DNA of 61,586 nucleotides from Paracoccaceae bacterium (GTDB lineage Bacteria; Pseudomonadota; Alphaproteobacteria; Rhodobacterales; Rhodobacteraceae). The stretch covers positions 1-61,586 of the forward strand of contig JAQWUC010000004.1 in NCBI GenBank assembly GCA_029242355.1. Direction: 5' to 3'. Below the pieces are notes generated by a model that saw nothing but the letters and a program-made list of their open reading frames with translations, ran no database searches and was not told the DNA's origin. Positions 50,134 to 61,586 of this stretch are shown piece after piece (position 1 is the stretch's first letter; every line of letters begins with the position of its first letter). Position numbers and translations under genes: made by a program.

Positions 50134-53100
50134 ATGATTTTTAAATTTAACAAAAAGTTATCTATTAGGCCTTCAGGTGATCCTAAAATATTTTATTTAC
50201 CACCAGATAGTGATTTTGTTAATGATTTTGTAGACGGGTTTCTGGCAAAATTTGAGCCACAAGCTTTGGATTTAAACCCGGAGATCTTAGGTAAAGTAAT
50301 AATTTTGGCGAGTAACAAAAAGTTAGCAAAACAGATAGAAGCACTTTTAGAAAACCGTGGTTTCATTATTTTACCAAAAATTATAGAATTAGAAAATTTG
50401 GAAGAATTTTTTTATCAGCAACCTACTATGAAGGTTCAGGGAATTTTCGGATTTAGCCAATATAAAACTATCTCAAAGTTAGAAAAATTTCTTTTCTTAA
50501 ACAATATTATACAAGAAACACAAGAGCATAGTTTTGAAAAAAGGACTAAGACAACTTCATTTGATTTAGCGCAAAGTCTAGCAAGCTTAATTGAAGAATT
50601 AAATATTAATAATTTAAATAGCGTAAATTTAAAAAAACTTACTGATGAAGAATTACCAAAACACTTGCAATTAAATTTAGGTTTGTTGCAAAAAGTTATG
50701 AAAAGGTACGAAAGAATTCTTATCGAAGAAAAATTAATTGATGAAAACACTAACTATTTATTTGAAGTAGATGAATTAATAAATTCTTGGAAATCGAATC
50801 CATTTTCTAAACCAATTATTCTTGTAGGTTCAACTGGATCACAATTTGCGACAGCTAAACTTATGAAAGCTGTTACACAGTTACCACAGGGTCTGGTTGT
50901 TTTGCCGGGGTTAGATCCGTATTTAACAGATCGAGCCTGGAACTCGTTAACGCCCGACCATCCTCAGTATGGTTTTTTGGCACTCTCTAAAATTTGGGGC
51001 CTTGAGGGTTCTCAGCGTAATAAAATAATTAAAGCACCACCTTGGCATAATCTTTTCATGACTGACGAATCTTCCAACAGCATACGTATTAGAAGCCAAT
51101 TATTCTCTTTACTCATGCGACCAGGACCAGTAACTGATGAATGGAGAACTGAAGGTGCATTGATAACGAATGAATTAACATTTGCCATGAATTCAGTCTC
51201 TTTGATTGAAGCAGAGAATCTACGGCAGGAAGCAACTTCAATATGTGTTGGTATGAAGGAAGCGGTTGATAGAGGCTCGACGGTTGCATTAATAACGCCA
51301 TCAAAAGTGCTAGCAAGGTTAGTCACAGTTGAACTTCAAAGATGGAATATAAGTCCGAATAACTCGCTTGGAATTAGTTTAGGATCTTCTGATTTTGGAA
51401 TATTTTGTCGCCAAGGAGCGTTGGTTTTAGAAAAAGACTTTCCTTTGAATGCTGTCATTAGTTTGTTGCAAAACCACTACTGTGGAGGTGATTATTTTCG
51501 ACATGATTTTAATCTAAGTAAAATTCAAGAAACGTTTTCTAACTCTGATAAATCATTTTTTGATTTAGTGATTAGTGATTGGGTATTGGGTCAAGATGAA
51601 GAATTTATCGGCTGGTTTGATTGGTTATTAGAAGTATTTCGTGAAGCAAGTTGTGAAATCAAGCCAGATTTTTTAGAAAATATTTTCTCGGTTCATAAAA
51701 ATTTTCTACAGCGATTAATGAAAGGTTATGTTCCCCAACACTCTGATTATAAAGCAAGTGGTGAAATAAAATTCTCGGCTAAAACAGGGGATTCTAGTCA
51801 GGTATTTAGTCTGCTGAATCGCGAGCTAAAAGTTTCTTTGAAATTAGGACAATATGAATTTTGGGTATACAGAAAGATAATTGAAAACTTACTAATTGAA
51901 ACCACATACGTTCCAGAAATTGAAAACAAAAGATCTAATATATTTATTTGGGGGACTCTAGAATCACGAATGCAACATGCAGACGTATGTATTTTAGGAG
52001 GACTTAACGAAGGTATATGGCCCAGTTATTATAACGATGATCTTTGGCTGAACCGTTCTATGCGTGCTGTTGTCGGTATTGACTTACTTGAAAGAAAAGT
52101 TGGCTTATCTGGACATGACTTTCAGCAGGGAGCGATGGCAAAAACATTAATTTTATCAAGATCTTTGAGAGATAATAATGGACTTACTATTGCATCACGT
52201 TGGTTAACTAGGCTTGAAAGTTTATTGGGTGGGTTGGGACAGGAGGGGGAAAAATGTCTTATTGATATTAGATCACGTGGATCAACGTTATTCAAACTTG
52301 CTTTAAACCTCTACTCATCTGATTTACAAATTAATCAGCTTACAACCGAAGTGAAATGTAAAGCTGTTCGACCGGCCCCAGTTCCTCCTCTTAGTGCTCG
52401 GCCAAATAAACTTTCGATTACAGAGATCGAAACGTTAATCAAAAACCCTTATGCTATTTATGCAAAACGAGTTTTAAATCTAAAAAAAATAAAGAACTTT
52501 AAATATTCGGGAGATCCTAGAAATAAGGGTACTTTAATGCACGCTGCAATGGAAAATTTTGTTGCTGAAACCACTGATGATCTTTCCAGGCACAACAATT
52601 TGTGCGACTTATTGAGCGAAAAATTCAATACTGTTTTAGAGAATGCAGAGGTTCCAATACAATTTCGAAGTTTGTGGAAAGCTCAGTTTGATACCCGAAT
52701 TAAGAATATTATTACTTTAGAAAAAATGCGCCGAGCAAATGGAAAACCAGTTGCATTAGAAATTACTGGAACATACCGAATTAAATTGAAGGTTAATGAA
52801 GTTTTTTTAATTAGTGGTAAGGTTGATAGGATTGATAAAGGTCCTGATGGTTTTACCATTTATGATTATAAAACAGGACAAATATCTAAAAAGGATTTAG
52901 AAAAGTTTTCTTCTCAGCTTGATATAGAGGCATTAATGCTTGCTAAAGGCTCATTTGCCACAAGATTTGACGATGATGGCTTGTTTGTTTCTTTAATTGG
53001 ATTAGGAAGCGAACCCAAACAATATCAAAAGGTTGTAACGGAAGAAAATCTTGAGTGTTGGAATAAAGGATTAATAGACATTATCAAAAAAATGAAATTA

Positions 53101-53253
53101 GAATTGAGCGCTTTTGTGGCTCGAGCCCTACCTTCACAATTAACTTTTGTCGATGATTACCAGCATCTGTCCAGGTTTGGTGAATGGAATGATAATGATG
53201 ATTATAATGAGACAATTCTTGTTTTGCCTGCAATAAGAGTGGTCGATCCATGA
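50134..53253 (+). CDS. addB: Double-strand-break repair helicase-nuclease subunit AddB
   Basis: A 1039-residue alphaproteobacterial-type AddB. It has an inactivated UvrD-like helicase core (no Walker A is visible in the N-terminal half). The C-terminal RecB-family nuclease has GTLMHAAMENFVAE (about 807-820), the metal and catalytic residues in LISGKVDRIDKGPDGFTIYDYKTGQ (about 891-915) and the following Gln-rich helix. With AddA it forms the enzyme that resects double-strand ends to a Chi-like sequence before RecA loading. Its stop overlaps the addA start by 4 bp. Confidence 0.95.
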   Translation: MIFKFNKKLSIRPSGDPKIFYLPPDSDFVNDFVDGFLAKFEPQALDLNPEILGKVIILASNKKLAKQIEALLENRGFIILPKIIELENLEEFFYQQPTMKVQGIFGFSQYKTISKLEKFLFLNNIIQETQEHSFEKRTKTTSFDLAQSLASLIEELNINNLNSVNLKKLTDEELPKHLQLNLGLLQKVMKRYERILIEEKLIDENTNYLFEVDELINSWKSNPFSKPIILVGSTGSQFATAKLMKAVTQLPQGLVVLPGLDPYLTDRAWNSLTPDHPQYGFLALSKIWGLEGSQRNKIIKAPPWHNLFMTDESSNSIRIRSQLFSLLMRPGPVTDEWRTEGALITNELTFAMNSVSLIEAENLRQEATSICVGMKEAVDRGSTVALITPSKVLARLVTVELQRWNISPNNSLGISLGSSDFGIFCRQGALVLEKDFPLNAVISLLQNHYCGGDYFRHDFNLSKIQETFSNSDKSFFDLVISDWVLGQDEEFIGWFDWLLEVFREASCEIKPDFLENIFSVHKNFLQRLMKGYVPQHSDYKASGEIKFSAKTGDSSQVFSLLNRELKVSLKLGQYEFWVYRKIIENLLIETTYVPEIENKRSNIFIWGTLESRMQHADVCILGGLNEGIWPSYYNDDLWLNRSMRAVVGIDLLERKVGLSGHDFQQGAMAKTLILSRSLRDNNGLTIASRWLTRLESLLGGLGQEGEKCLIDIRSRGSTLFKLALNLYSSDLQINQLTTEVKCKAVRPAPVPPLSARPNKLSITEIETLIKNPYAIYAKRVLNLKKIKNFKYSGDPRNKGTLMHAAMENFVAETTDDLSRHNNLCDLLSEKFNTVLENAEVPIQFRSLWKAQFDTRIKNIITLEKMRRANGKPVALEITGTYRIKLKVNEVFLISGKVDRIDKGPDGFTIYDYKTGQISKKDLEKFSSQLDIEALMLAKGSFATRFDDDGLFVSLIGLGSEPKQYQKVVTEENLECWNKGLIDIIKKMKLELSAFVARALPSQLTFVDDYQHLSRFGEWNDNDDYNETILVLPAIRVVDP

Positions 53254-56200
53254 TTAAATCAGTCAGGTCCCGTGATTTAAGTAGTGTAAGTAAACCCCGA
53301 AATTCAATGTGGGTTTCTGCTAATGCTGGATCTGGTAAGACTAGGAACCTTATTACTAGAGTAGCAAGATTATTACTACAAGGAGCCTTACCAGACAAGA
53401 TACTTTGCCTCACATATACTACGGCAGCGGCAACAGAGATGCAAGATAGACTATTTAAGGAGTTAGGTTCATGGGCAATGAAATCTGACGATGCATTGAC
53501 AAAAACACTCTTAGATTTGGACGAAAATTTTTTTAAAAAAATTAAAAAGCAATCTATTCTATTAAACACTGCCCGAATATTATTCGCCAAAGCTTTAGAG
53601 ACGCCCGGTGGTTTAAAGATCCAAACAATTCATGGATTCTGTAGCTCCGTTTTAAAAAAATTTCCGTTGGAGATAAATATTTCACCAAATTTCAAGGTCT
53701 TGGACGAAAGAAAAAAGCAAGACTTTGTAAATAGATCTATTGTTACCATGTTGAATGATAATCCGAAAGCTTTTGATATTATTGTAAAATTACTTTCTGT
53801 TTCAGATATTAATCATTTCATAGATCAGATATTGGTTAATCGATCCTTATTGGTTGAACCATTTAATAGAGATTCTTTTTGTAAATCCTTTGAATTAATT
53901 GACCAAGATTTTAACGCTCAAAACGAAGTAGCATTTATTCTTAATGGATTACCTGAAAACATAATTGAGATTGTTAGTGAGGCACTTTTAAATGGATCGA
54001 GCGCTGATGCAAAGCAAGTTGATTATTTAATCAATATAAAATCGGTTGAGGATTTAAATAAGCTAGAAAAGCTAAAAAACTTTTTTTGTACTAATGATGG
54101 CAAGGTACGTTCTTCAAAATTGTTTCCAAGCAAAAAGGCTAAACTAGCAAATCCTGGATTAGACACACTTTTTAACAAGTTTAGAGAAAATTTTCTTAAT
54201 TATTTAGCTAGGTTTAATCAGCTTAATATTATTAATAAAACGGAGGCTATCTATACATTTTCTCAAAACTTTCTTGCCATCTATGAAAAAATAAAAATTA
54301 CTGAAGGTTTCTTGGACTATGAAGATTTAATAATAAAGACTCGTGATTTGTTCGTAAACTTTGAGTCAAAATGGGTTTTATTTAAATTAGACGGGGGAAT
54401 TGATCATATTTTGCTTGATGAGGCTCAAGATACATCAATCCAACAATGGGAAATGCTTGCTTCTTTGATGGATGATTTTTTTTCGGACGAGCGCGCATTG
54501 ACTGGTCAGCGAACATTTTATGCGGTTGGTGACGAAAAACAGTCTATTTATTCATTTCAAGGGGCGGATATAAGATCTTTCTCTTTTATGAAAGATTTTT
54601 TTTCAAGAAAGTTAAATTTAGAGGGGAATGAACTTAAGAGCGTTGAATTAATAAGCTCTTTTCGTTCTTCTAAAGCGGTGCTGTCATTTGTAAACGAAAT
54701 TATGTATAATGGGGGCGGAACGGGTGTAAAGAATATAAGAGACCATATTGCTTACCACGAGGATTTGCCAGGCAGAGTTGAATTATGGCCCCTGTTGACT
54801 GAAACAGAGCAAGAAGAATCAAATGCGTGGTGGACCTTTAAACAGGATGCAGTTCAAATATCTGGGGTAGAGCGACTAGCAGATAGCATTGCAATCAATA
54901 TTAAAAACACTCTAGCTTCGAACCAAACAATTTTTGACCCTAATACTTTAATTGAAAATTCTCAACGAAAGGTTTTACCTGGTGACTTTTTAATATTGGT
55001 TAGAAGCAGGGGACCTCTTTTTAAAAGCATATTAAAAAAGTTGACAGACTATAGTTTACCTGTATCCGGTTCTGACAGACTTCTTTTATTGGATGAGTTA
55101 GCCATAAAAGACATAATTTCACTTTTGAAATTCTTAACTAACAGATTCGATGATTTAAGTTTAGCTGAAGCTTTGAGGTCACCTTTATTAGGGGTTTCAG
55201 AGGAGTTGTTGTTTGAAATATCATATCAACGAAATTGTTCACTTTATGAGTCACTTAAATTAAATTTTCCTGATCATGCTGCATGCTTCATTCTAGATGC
55301 ATTGCTTGTTGATGTGAAGGTTTTATCACCTTATGAGTTAATTGAAAGAGTGCTGATTAATCATAGTGGACGACTCAGGATGACTGCTCGTTTAGGGATG
55401 AGTATTAATGATATTTTAGATGATTTCTTAATTCAGGCCCTTACTTATGAAGAAGAAGAACCGCCGTCTATTTTCGGTTTTTTACTTTGGTTAGAGGGTA
55501 CTCAAGTAGCAGTTAAAAGACAATTACAAAATGATAGCCTCAATATACGCGTAATGACTATACATGGTTCAAAAGGTCTTGAGGCTCCAATTGTAATAAT
55601 TCCTGATACATTTTATAAACCAAGACAGACTAGGAAGCGATTGTTTTTACAAAAAGCAGGGTGGCTTTGCTTTTGCGATGATGGGCCCTGTCTGCCTGAT
55701 GAAATAAAAAAGTTGAAAGACCAAAAATTAGAAGATGACCGCGAAGAAGAAAATAGATTGTTTTATGTAGCTATTACACGAGCACGGAATTGGCTAATTA
55801 TCTGTGGTTTAGGGAAAAAAGAGGCGCATTTACGATCTAATTGGTATTATCAATCTCAAATGGCGTTTAATCGCCTTGCTAAAAAAGAGCCTTCCTTAAT
55901 AGAAACTACAAAAGAAAGAAAATTAGTTTTTGAACATAATTGGACTTCAAATACCTATGGTAATTCAGCCAAAGATAAAGATGAATGGGCATTGAATTCT
56001 AATAAAGAGGATTTTAGTAAACGTTTACGCACACTATTGTTAAATAGTTTAAGGTTAACAAACGAAATACCATCTAGCTTAAGTGTTTCAGAATTAGTAG
56101 ATAAATTTTCTTCGTTTGATGGTATTAATGTAGATAAGGAATCGTATTCTATTGCTCCTGGTGAAGGCACAACATTTTATGGTTCGTTGGTTCACTTGTT

Positions 56201-56732
56201 TCTTCAATTGTTACCCATTTATTCAAACAAAGATATAACTTACGTTAAAGAGATAGCATATAAAAAATTTAAGGATGAATTAAAAGACTTTGATATATTG
56301 GATACAGCCTTACGAGAGTCTCAGAGAGTTTTAGAAAACGTAGAACTGCGCGAGTTATTAAGGCATCCAGATAGTTTTCGAGAGGTACCTGTTTCAAGTT
56401 TATTAGCCTTGCCAAAAGCGTTCATGGCCAATGAAAAAGAGCATATAAGAATTAGAGGACGAATAGATTTGTTGAATGTTACAAAGTCTAAAGTTCTTAT
56501 TGTGGACTATAAAACTAACTTGAGAGTTCCATCGTCGATCGAAGGAATTAATCCTCAGATTTTAAGTCAATTAGAACTTTATTCAAGAATTCTGCAGAAA
56601 ACTTACCCGAGTCAAAAAATTTCCTCAGCTATTTTATGGACAAAAACGGCTAATTTGATGATAATCCCGCGCATGAATTCTAAGAAGGCTTTAAACAGTT
56701 TTTTTGTGAACCAGGTTCTTGACGGCGGGTGA
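53250..56732 (+). CDS. addA: Double-strand-break repair helicase-nuclease subunit AddA
   Basis: A 1160-residue UvrD-type helicase with C-terminal RecB nuclease. Helicase motifs run in order: MWVSANAGSGKTRNLITRVARLLL (Walker A, about 27), LCLTYTTAAATEMQDRL (Ia), HILLDEAQDTSIQQWEML (Walker B DEAQD, about 388), YAVGDEKQSIYSFQGAD (III), IRVMTIHGSKGLEAPIVIIPD (V) and NRLFYVAITRARNWLIICG (VI). The nuclease site is IRIRGRIDLLNVTKSKVLIVDYKTNLR near 1070-1097. The enzyme unwinds and degrades broken DNA ends with AddB. Its ATG is coupled to the addB stop. Length is normal. Confidence 0.96.
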   Translation: MIKSVRSRDLSSVSKPRNSMWVSANAGSGKTRNLITRVARLLLQGALPDKILCLTYTTAAATEMQDRLFKELGSWAMKSDDALTKTLLDLDENFFKKIKKQSILLNTARILFAKALETPGGLKIQTIHGFCSSVLKKFPLEINISPNFKVLDERKKQDFVNRSIVTMLNDNPKAFDIIVKLLSVSDINHFIDQILVNRSLLVEPFNRDSFCKSFELIDQDFNAQNEVAFILNGLPENIIEIVSEALLNGSSADAKQVDYLINIKSVEDLNKLEKLKNFFCTNDGKVRSSKLFPSKKAKLANPGLDTLFNKFRENFLNYLARFNQLNIINKTEAIYTFSQNFLAIYEKIKITEGFLDYEDLIIKTRDLFVNFESKWVLFKLDGGIDHILLDEAQDTSIQQWEMLASLMDDFFSDERALTGQRTFYAVGDEKQSIYSFQGADIRSFSFMKDFFSRKLNLEGNELKSVELISSFRSSKAVLSFVNEIMYNGGGTGVKNIRDHIAYHEDLPGRVELWPLLTETEQEESNAWWTFKQDAVQISGVERLADSIAINIKNTLASNQTIFDPNTLIENSQRKVLPGDFLILVRSRGPLFKSILKKLTDYSLPVSGSDRLLLLDELAIKDIISLLKFLTNRFDDLSLAEALRSPLLGVSEELLFEISYQRNCSLYESLKLNFPDHAACFILDALLVDVKVLSPYELIERVLINHSGRLRMTARLGMSINDILDDFLIQALTYEEEEPPSIFGFLLWLEGTQVAVKRQLQNDSLNIRVMTIHGSKGLEAPIVIIPDTFYKPRQTRKRLFLQKAGWLCFCDDGPCLPDEIKKLKDQKLEDDREEENRLFYVAITRARNWLIICGLGKKEAHLRSNWYYQSQMAFNRLAKKEPSLIETTKERKLVFEHNWTSNTYGNSAKDKDEWALNSNKEDFSKRLRTLLLNSLRLTNEIPSSLSVSELVDKFSSFDGINVDKESYSIAPGEGTTFYGSLVHLFLQLLPIYSNKDITYVKEIAYKKFKDELKDFDILDTALRESQRVLENVELRELLRHPDSFREVPVSSLLALPKAFMANEKEHIRIRGRIDLLNVTKSKVLIVDYKTNLRVPSSIEGINPQILSQLELYSRILQKTYPSQKISSAILWTKTANLMIIPRMNSKKALNSFFVNQVLDGG

Positions 56733-56785
56733 GCTGGATTCTACAGTACCTCAACGTTTAAGTGACATTAAAAGGAGCAGATGTA

Positions 56786-57106
56786 ATGGCGACGGTTAAA
56801 GTAACAGACGAAACATTTGAATCAGAAGTCGTGAAATCAGATATTCCAGTCGTAGTTGATTTTTGGGCTGAGTGGTGCGGTCCCTGCAAACAGATTGGAC
56901 CCTCGTTGGAAGAGTTGTCAGAGGAGTATGATGGACAGGTGAAAATAGTAAAAGTTAATGTTGATGATAATCCAGTTTCACCTGAACAATTAGGTGTAAG
57001 GGGAATTCCCGCATTGTTTTTATTTAAACATGGAGAGATGGTGGCAACTAAAACGGGAGCGGCGCCTAAATCCGAATTGCAAAACTGGATAAATTCAAGT
57101 AAATAA
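56786..57106 (+). CDS. trxA: Thioredoxin
   Basis: A 106-residue thioredoxin that reduces protein disulfides. [18 protein letters not shown] carries the CGPC redox pair at about 32-35 after the revised start, and [27 protein letters not shown] includes the cis-proline loop. I start at ATG 56786 (MATVKVTDE), which has AAAGGAGC 8-14 nt upstream; the track start adds eight unlikely residues. It lies about 50 bp after addA, as in many Alphaproteobacteria, and ends 30 bp from the convergent folC. Confidence 0.96.
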   Translation: MATVKVTDETFESEVVKSDIPVVVDFWAEWCGPCKQIGPSLEELSEEYDGQVKIVKVNVDDNPVSPEQLGVRGIPALFLFKHGEMVATKTGAAPKSELQNWINSSK

Positions 57107-57136
57107 AAATGTATAAAAGTTATAATTTATAGTGTT

Positions 57137-58426
57137 TTATTTGTGATCTTGAAGAACGTGACCGCATAAATAGAGAGAGCCACATATTAACACGCGAATA
57201 TGATGTTTATTTTCATTTTGGTTTAAAATTTTATCAAGCGCAGTACTAACGCTCTCTGCTTTAAATGCGTTTGAGTTAAATATTTTTGCTTCTTTGTAGA
57301 TTTCTTCTTTGTTCAATGAGGCTAATTCGTCTTGTATATTTATGCACCCAATACTATCAACAACACTTGAAATTTCTGAAAGAAACCCTTTGTAGTCCTT
57401 GGAGCTTATCATTCCTAATATTATGTGAGACGTGCCATTAAATGGTTGATTAAGAAAAGATGCGATTGCTTTTGCAGCTTCTTGGTTGTGCCCACCATCG
57501 AGCCATAAATCAACATGATAAGTCAGGCTTTTTACCTGTTTAATTAGAGGTCCGGACTTTAATTTTTGTAATCGAGCTGGCCATTTTGCATTTTGCACCG
57601 ACTTTGCTAGAAAGGCAGTCTCAATTTTTAAAAGTTTTAGGGCATTGATAGCCATTCCAGCGTTTTCGTACTGGTGTAACCCTTCAAGGTTTGGCGTTGG
57701 AAGTTCAATAATACCATCATTATCTTCGTAAATCATAGAGTTTTTATATTGTTTTGAAGACCAATCTCTGTCAAACAAACTGATTGGTGTATCGGAAATT
57801 TCTGCTATCGAACAAATTAGTTCTTGAACTTCAGTCACTTGTTTCCCAATAATAGCGGGTATGTTGGGTTTTAAGATACCTGCTTTTTCAGTTGCTATGT
57901 CAAGAATAGAATTTCCTAAGAATTGTTGATGATCCAAGGAAATTGGAGTTATAATTGATAAAATAGGAGATTGGATTACATTAGTAGCGTCAAGTTTACC
58001 TCCCAATCCTACTTCTAAAAGAGTATAATCAGCTATATGTTTGCTAAATGCTATAAATGCGGCGCATGTAGTAATTTCAAAGAATGTAATATTATTAGAT
58101 TCGTTAACTTTCTCACAAGTTTTTAAGTATTCGATTAAAAGGAGCTCATTAATTTTTTTGCCTTTTAAGCAGATTCTTTCGTTGAAATTTACTAGGTGGG
58201 GGGAAGTATATGAATGAACTGTTTTATTACTAGCTTCCAAACCTGCTTTGATAAATGATAATGTTGAGCCTTTGCCATTCGTTCCAGCAATATGAATAGC
58301 TGAGGGTATATTAAGATGAGGCCTTCCTAGCTTTTCTAATAAATTTATGACCCTGTTTAAGGACAAATCTATTTTTTTTGGATGTAGCTTTGTAAGACGT
58401 TCTAGAATTTCTCTTGTAGCTCTCAC
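57137..58426 (-). CDS. folC: Dihydrofolate synthase / folylpolyglutamate synthase
   Basis: A 429-residue Mur-ligase-fold enzyme that couples glutamate to dihydropteroate and extends folate glutamate tails. SAIHIAGTNGKGSTLSFIKAGL (about 42-63) is the P-loop, YTSPHLVNFNERICLKGK the second signature, LEVGLGGKLDATNVI the Mg/ATP region with SLDHQQFLG, and VDLWLDGGHNQEAAKAIASFL (about 318-338) the C-terminal-domain motif. It is downstream of accD by 38 bp on the same strand, the classical accD-folC pairing. Length is as expected. Confidence 0.95.
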   Translation of the reverse strand: MRATREILERLTKLHPKKIDLSLNRVINLLEKLGRPHLNIPSAIHIAGTNGKGSTLSFIKAGLEASNKTVHSYTSPHLVNFNERICLKGKKINELLLIEYLKTCEKVNESNNITFFEITTCAAFIAFSKHIADYTLLEVGLGGKLDATNVIQSPILSIITPISLDHQQFLGNSILDIATEKAGILKPNIPAIIGKQVTEVQELICSIAEISDTPISLFDRDWSSKQYKNSMIYEDNDGIIELPTPNLEGLHQYENAGMAINALKLLKIETAFLAKSVQNAKWPARLQKLKSGPLIKQVKSLTYHVDLWLDGGHNQEAAKAIASFLNQPFNGTSHIILGMISSKDYKGFLSEISSVVDSIGCINIQDELASLNKEEIYKEAKIFNSNAFKAESVSTALDKILNQNENKHHIRVLICGSLYLCGHVLQDHK

Positions 58427-58464
58427 TGTGCTTGGACCTTAAAGATTTTTAAATTATTCGTTAC

Positions 58465-59352
58465 TTAATTTTCCGGGGGGCTCAAGTCTGCTGTTATTGC
58501 TCTTGGTTTCTTTAGCATCATGTGAGTAAGCTTTATTAATTCATCCCGTATTTTACTGCGATGAAGAACGCTATCTAACATACCATGTTCCAAAAGATAT
58601 TCAGCCCTTTGAAAACCTTCAGGCAATTTTTCTCGTATTGTTTGTTCTATTACGCGTGGTCCAGCAAAGCAAATTAAGGCGTTTGGCTCAGCTATTTGAA
58701 TATCCCCCAACATGGCATATGAAGCAGTAACACCCCCTGTCGTTGGATTAGTCAGGATGACGATGTAGGGCAGTCCAGCTTCTCTTAGCATTTGCACAGC
58801 TACGGTGCTTCTTGGCATTTGCATAAGTGAAAGAATACTTTCTTGCATTCGAGCGCCGCCAGCTGCTGCGAAGAGTATGAACGGAGATTTAATTTTGATA
58901 GCTCTATTTATACCGGCAATTATGGCATTACCAACACTTCGTCCCATGGAACCACCCATAAATTTAAAGTCTTGCCCAGCAACTATAACTTTAGATCTTC
59001 CAAGCTTTCCTTCTACAACAAGCATTGCTTCAGTTTCACCAATTTTTTTTCTCGTTTCTTTTATTCGGTCAACGTATTTTTTTTTATCTTTGAAATTTAA
59101 AGGATCTTCTGAAGGTTCCATCATCTCTATTTCAGTAAACAAACCACCATCAAAAAGATTCATAAATCTTTGCCTAGGCGAGATATACATATGATGTTGA
59201 CAGCCATTGCATACATTAAGTGCGTCATACAGTTCTCTATGAAACAGCATTGTTCCGCAGGCATCACATTTGGTCCAAAGATTTTCAGGAGTTTCTCTCC
59301 GCGAAAACATCGCGTTTATCTTTGGTCGAACAAAATTCGATATCCAATTCAT
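58465..59352 (-). CDS. accD: Acetyl-CoA carboxylase carboxyltransferase subunit beta
   Basis: A 295-residue subunit of the carboxyltransferase that, with AccA, transfers carboxyl from biotin to acetyl-CoA in fatty-acid synthesis. The four-Cys zinc ribbon is CDACGTMLFHRELYDALNVCNGCQHHMYIS (about 29-58). The CoA/biotin site has FKFMGGSMGRSVGNAI, AAAGGARMQESILSLMQM and NPTTGGVTASYAMLGDIQIAEPNALICFAGPRVIEQTI. N-terminus MNWISNFVRPKI is the normal AccD start. It heads the accD-folC transcript. Confidence 0.96.
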   Translation of the reverse strand: MNWISNFVRPKINAMFSRRETPENLWTKCDACGTMLFHRELYDALNVCNGCQHHMYISPRQRFMNLFDGGLFTEIEMMEPSEDPLNFKDKKKYVDRIKETRKKIGETEAMLVVEGKLGRSKVIVAGQDFKFMGGSMGRSVGNAIIAGINRAIKIKSPFILFAAAGGARMQESILSLMQMPRSTVAVQMLREAGLPYIVILTNPTTGGVTASYAMLGDIQIAEPNALICFAGPRVIEQTIREKLPEGFQRAEYLLEHGMLDSVLHRSKIRDELIKLTHMMLKKPRAITADLSPPEN

Positions 59353-59603
59353 TTTTATACTCCTAGTTCAAAAGTATAAATACTTTGTGATAATTCTAAT
59401 TGCAATAATAAGATTCCAAATTTATTTTGTGGAATTATGTAATTTGTTACAAAAAGTTATTACATTAATTAATGTTTTATTTTGTTTTTATTGTTTTGGT
59501 TACGAAGTAAACCTTTACGAATAAAGGCCTTTAATTTAAATCAGAGCTAAAGTTGAAAACATAATTTGATGTCATATATATTTTTTATAGAGTTATATTT
59601 AAA

Positions 59604-61586
<1,983 letters not shown>

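Noticed and set aside
53084-53590. 168-aa minus-strand ORF across the addB/addA junction
   Set aside because: It spans the coupled addB stop and addA start on the opposite strand, and both real genes have intact motifs there.

Overview
The window is AT-rich, gene-dense bacterial chromosome with very short intergenic spaces. Gene content and order point to a marine, low-GC member of the Alphaproteobacteria, most likely a Rhodobacterales (roseobacter-like) lineage. The main evidence is a divergent RegB/PrrB - SenC/PrrC - RegA/PrrA redox-regulatory locus, an AddB-AddA-TrxA-FolC-AccD block, an XthA/LolA/FtsK/DapC/amidase/UbiH block, and a cysteate/dihydroxypropanesulfonate (DHPS)-type sulfonate gene set. 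I see no IS elements, phage genes, CRISPR arrays, rRNA or tRNA genes.

Layout. 1-741: end of msrP plus msrQ (methionine sulfoxide repair). 892-3736: formaldehyde-detoxification operon frmA - metallo-beta-lactamase-fold hydrolase - fghA. 3744-5098: rhodanese, CBS-pair and PsiE-family genes on the minus strand. 5427-6473: orphan TRAP binding protein. 6494-9176: two-gene iron(III) uptake operon with a candidate RirA-type IRO box upstream. 9376-13549: scattered catabolic genes (Gfo/Idh/MocA, M20 peptidase, xylose-dehydrogenase-like SDR, class V aminotransferase). 13550-14080: the largest gap, holding a less AT-rich, potentially structured island and a tandem 17-bp repeat. 14081-18705: RND/MMPL transporter, LolA-like periplasmic protein and outer-membrane barrel. 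18818-27900: EamA transporter, LldD-type oxidase and the sulfonate operon (hpsN-like, SDR, Zn-ADH, TRAP binding protein, cuyA, glpK). 28020-35457: Cys-rich small protein, homocysteine methyltransferase, complete Liv ABC transporter, second EamA transporter. 35504-61586: mostly conserved housekeeping genes (yggS, ribA, winged-helix/xthA, lolA, ftsK, dapC, amidase, ubiH, prrA/senC/prrB, tsaE, addB, addA, trxA, folC, accD, a lipoprotein, and the start of fadH).

How it fits together. The most coherent accessory system is sulfonate use. An HpsN-like dehydrogenase with two more alcohol dehydrogenases could convert DHPS to sulfolactate. A divergent flavin-dependent hydroxyacid oxidase could make sulfopyruvate. 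After transamination, CuyA would release sulfite, ammonia and pyruvate from cysteate. The step assignments other than CuyA are inference. Iron uptake, redox sensing (PrrBA), formaldehyde detoxification and branched-chain-type amino-acid uptake fit an aerobic, heterotrophic plankton lifestyle. Two genes, msrQ and the sulfonate-operon TRAP binding protein, appear to start at non-ATG codons (ATT and ATA). Both choices rest on Shine-Dalgarno spacing and family N-termini.
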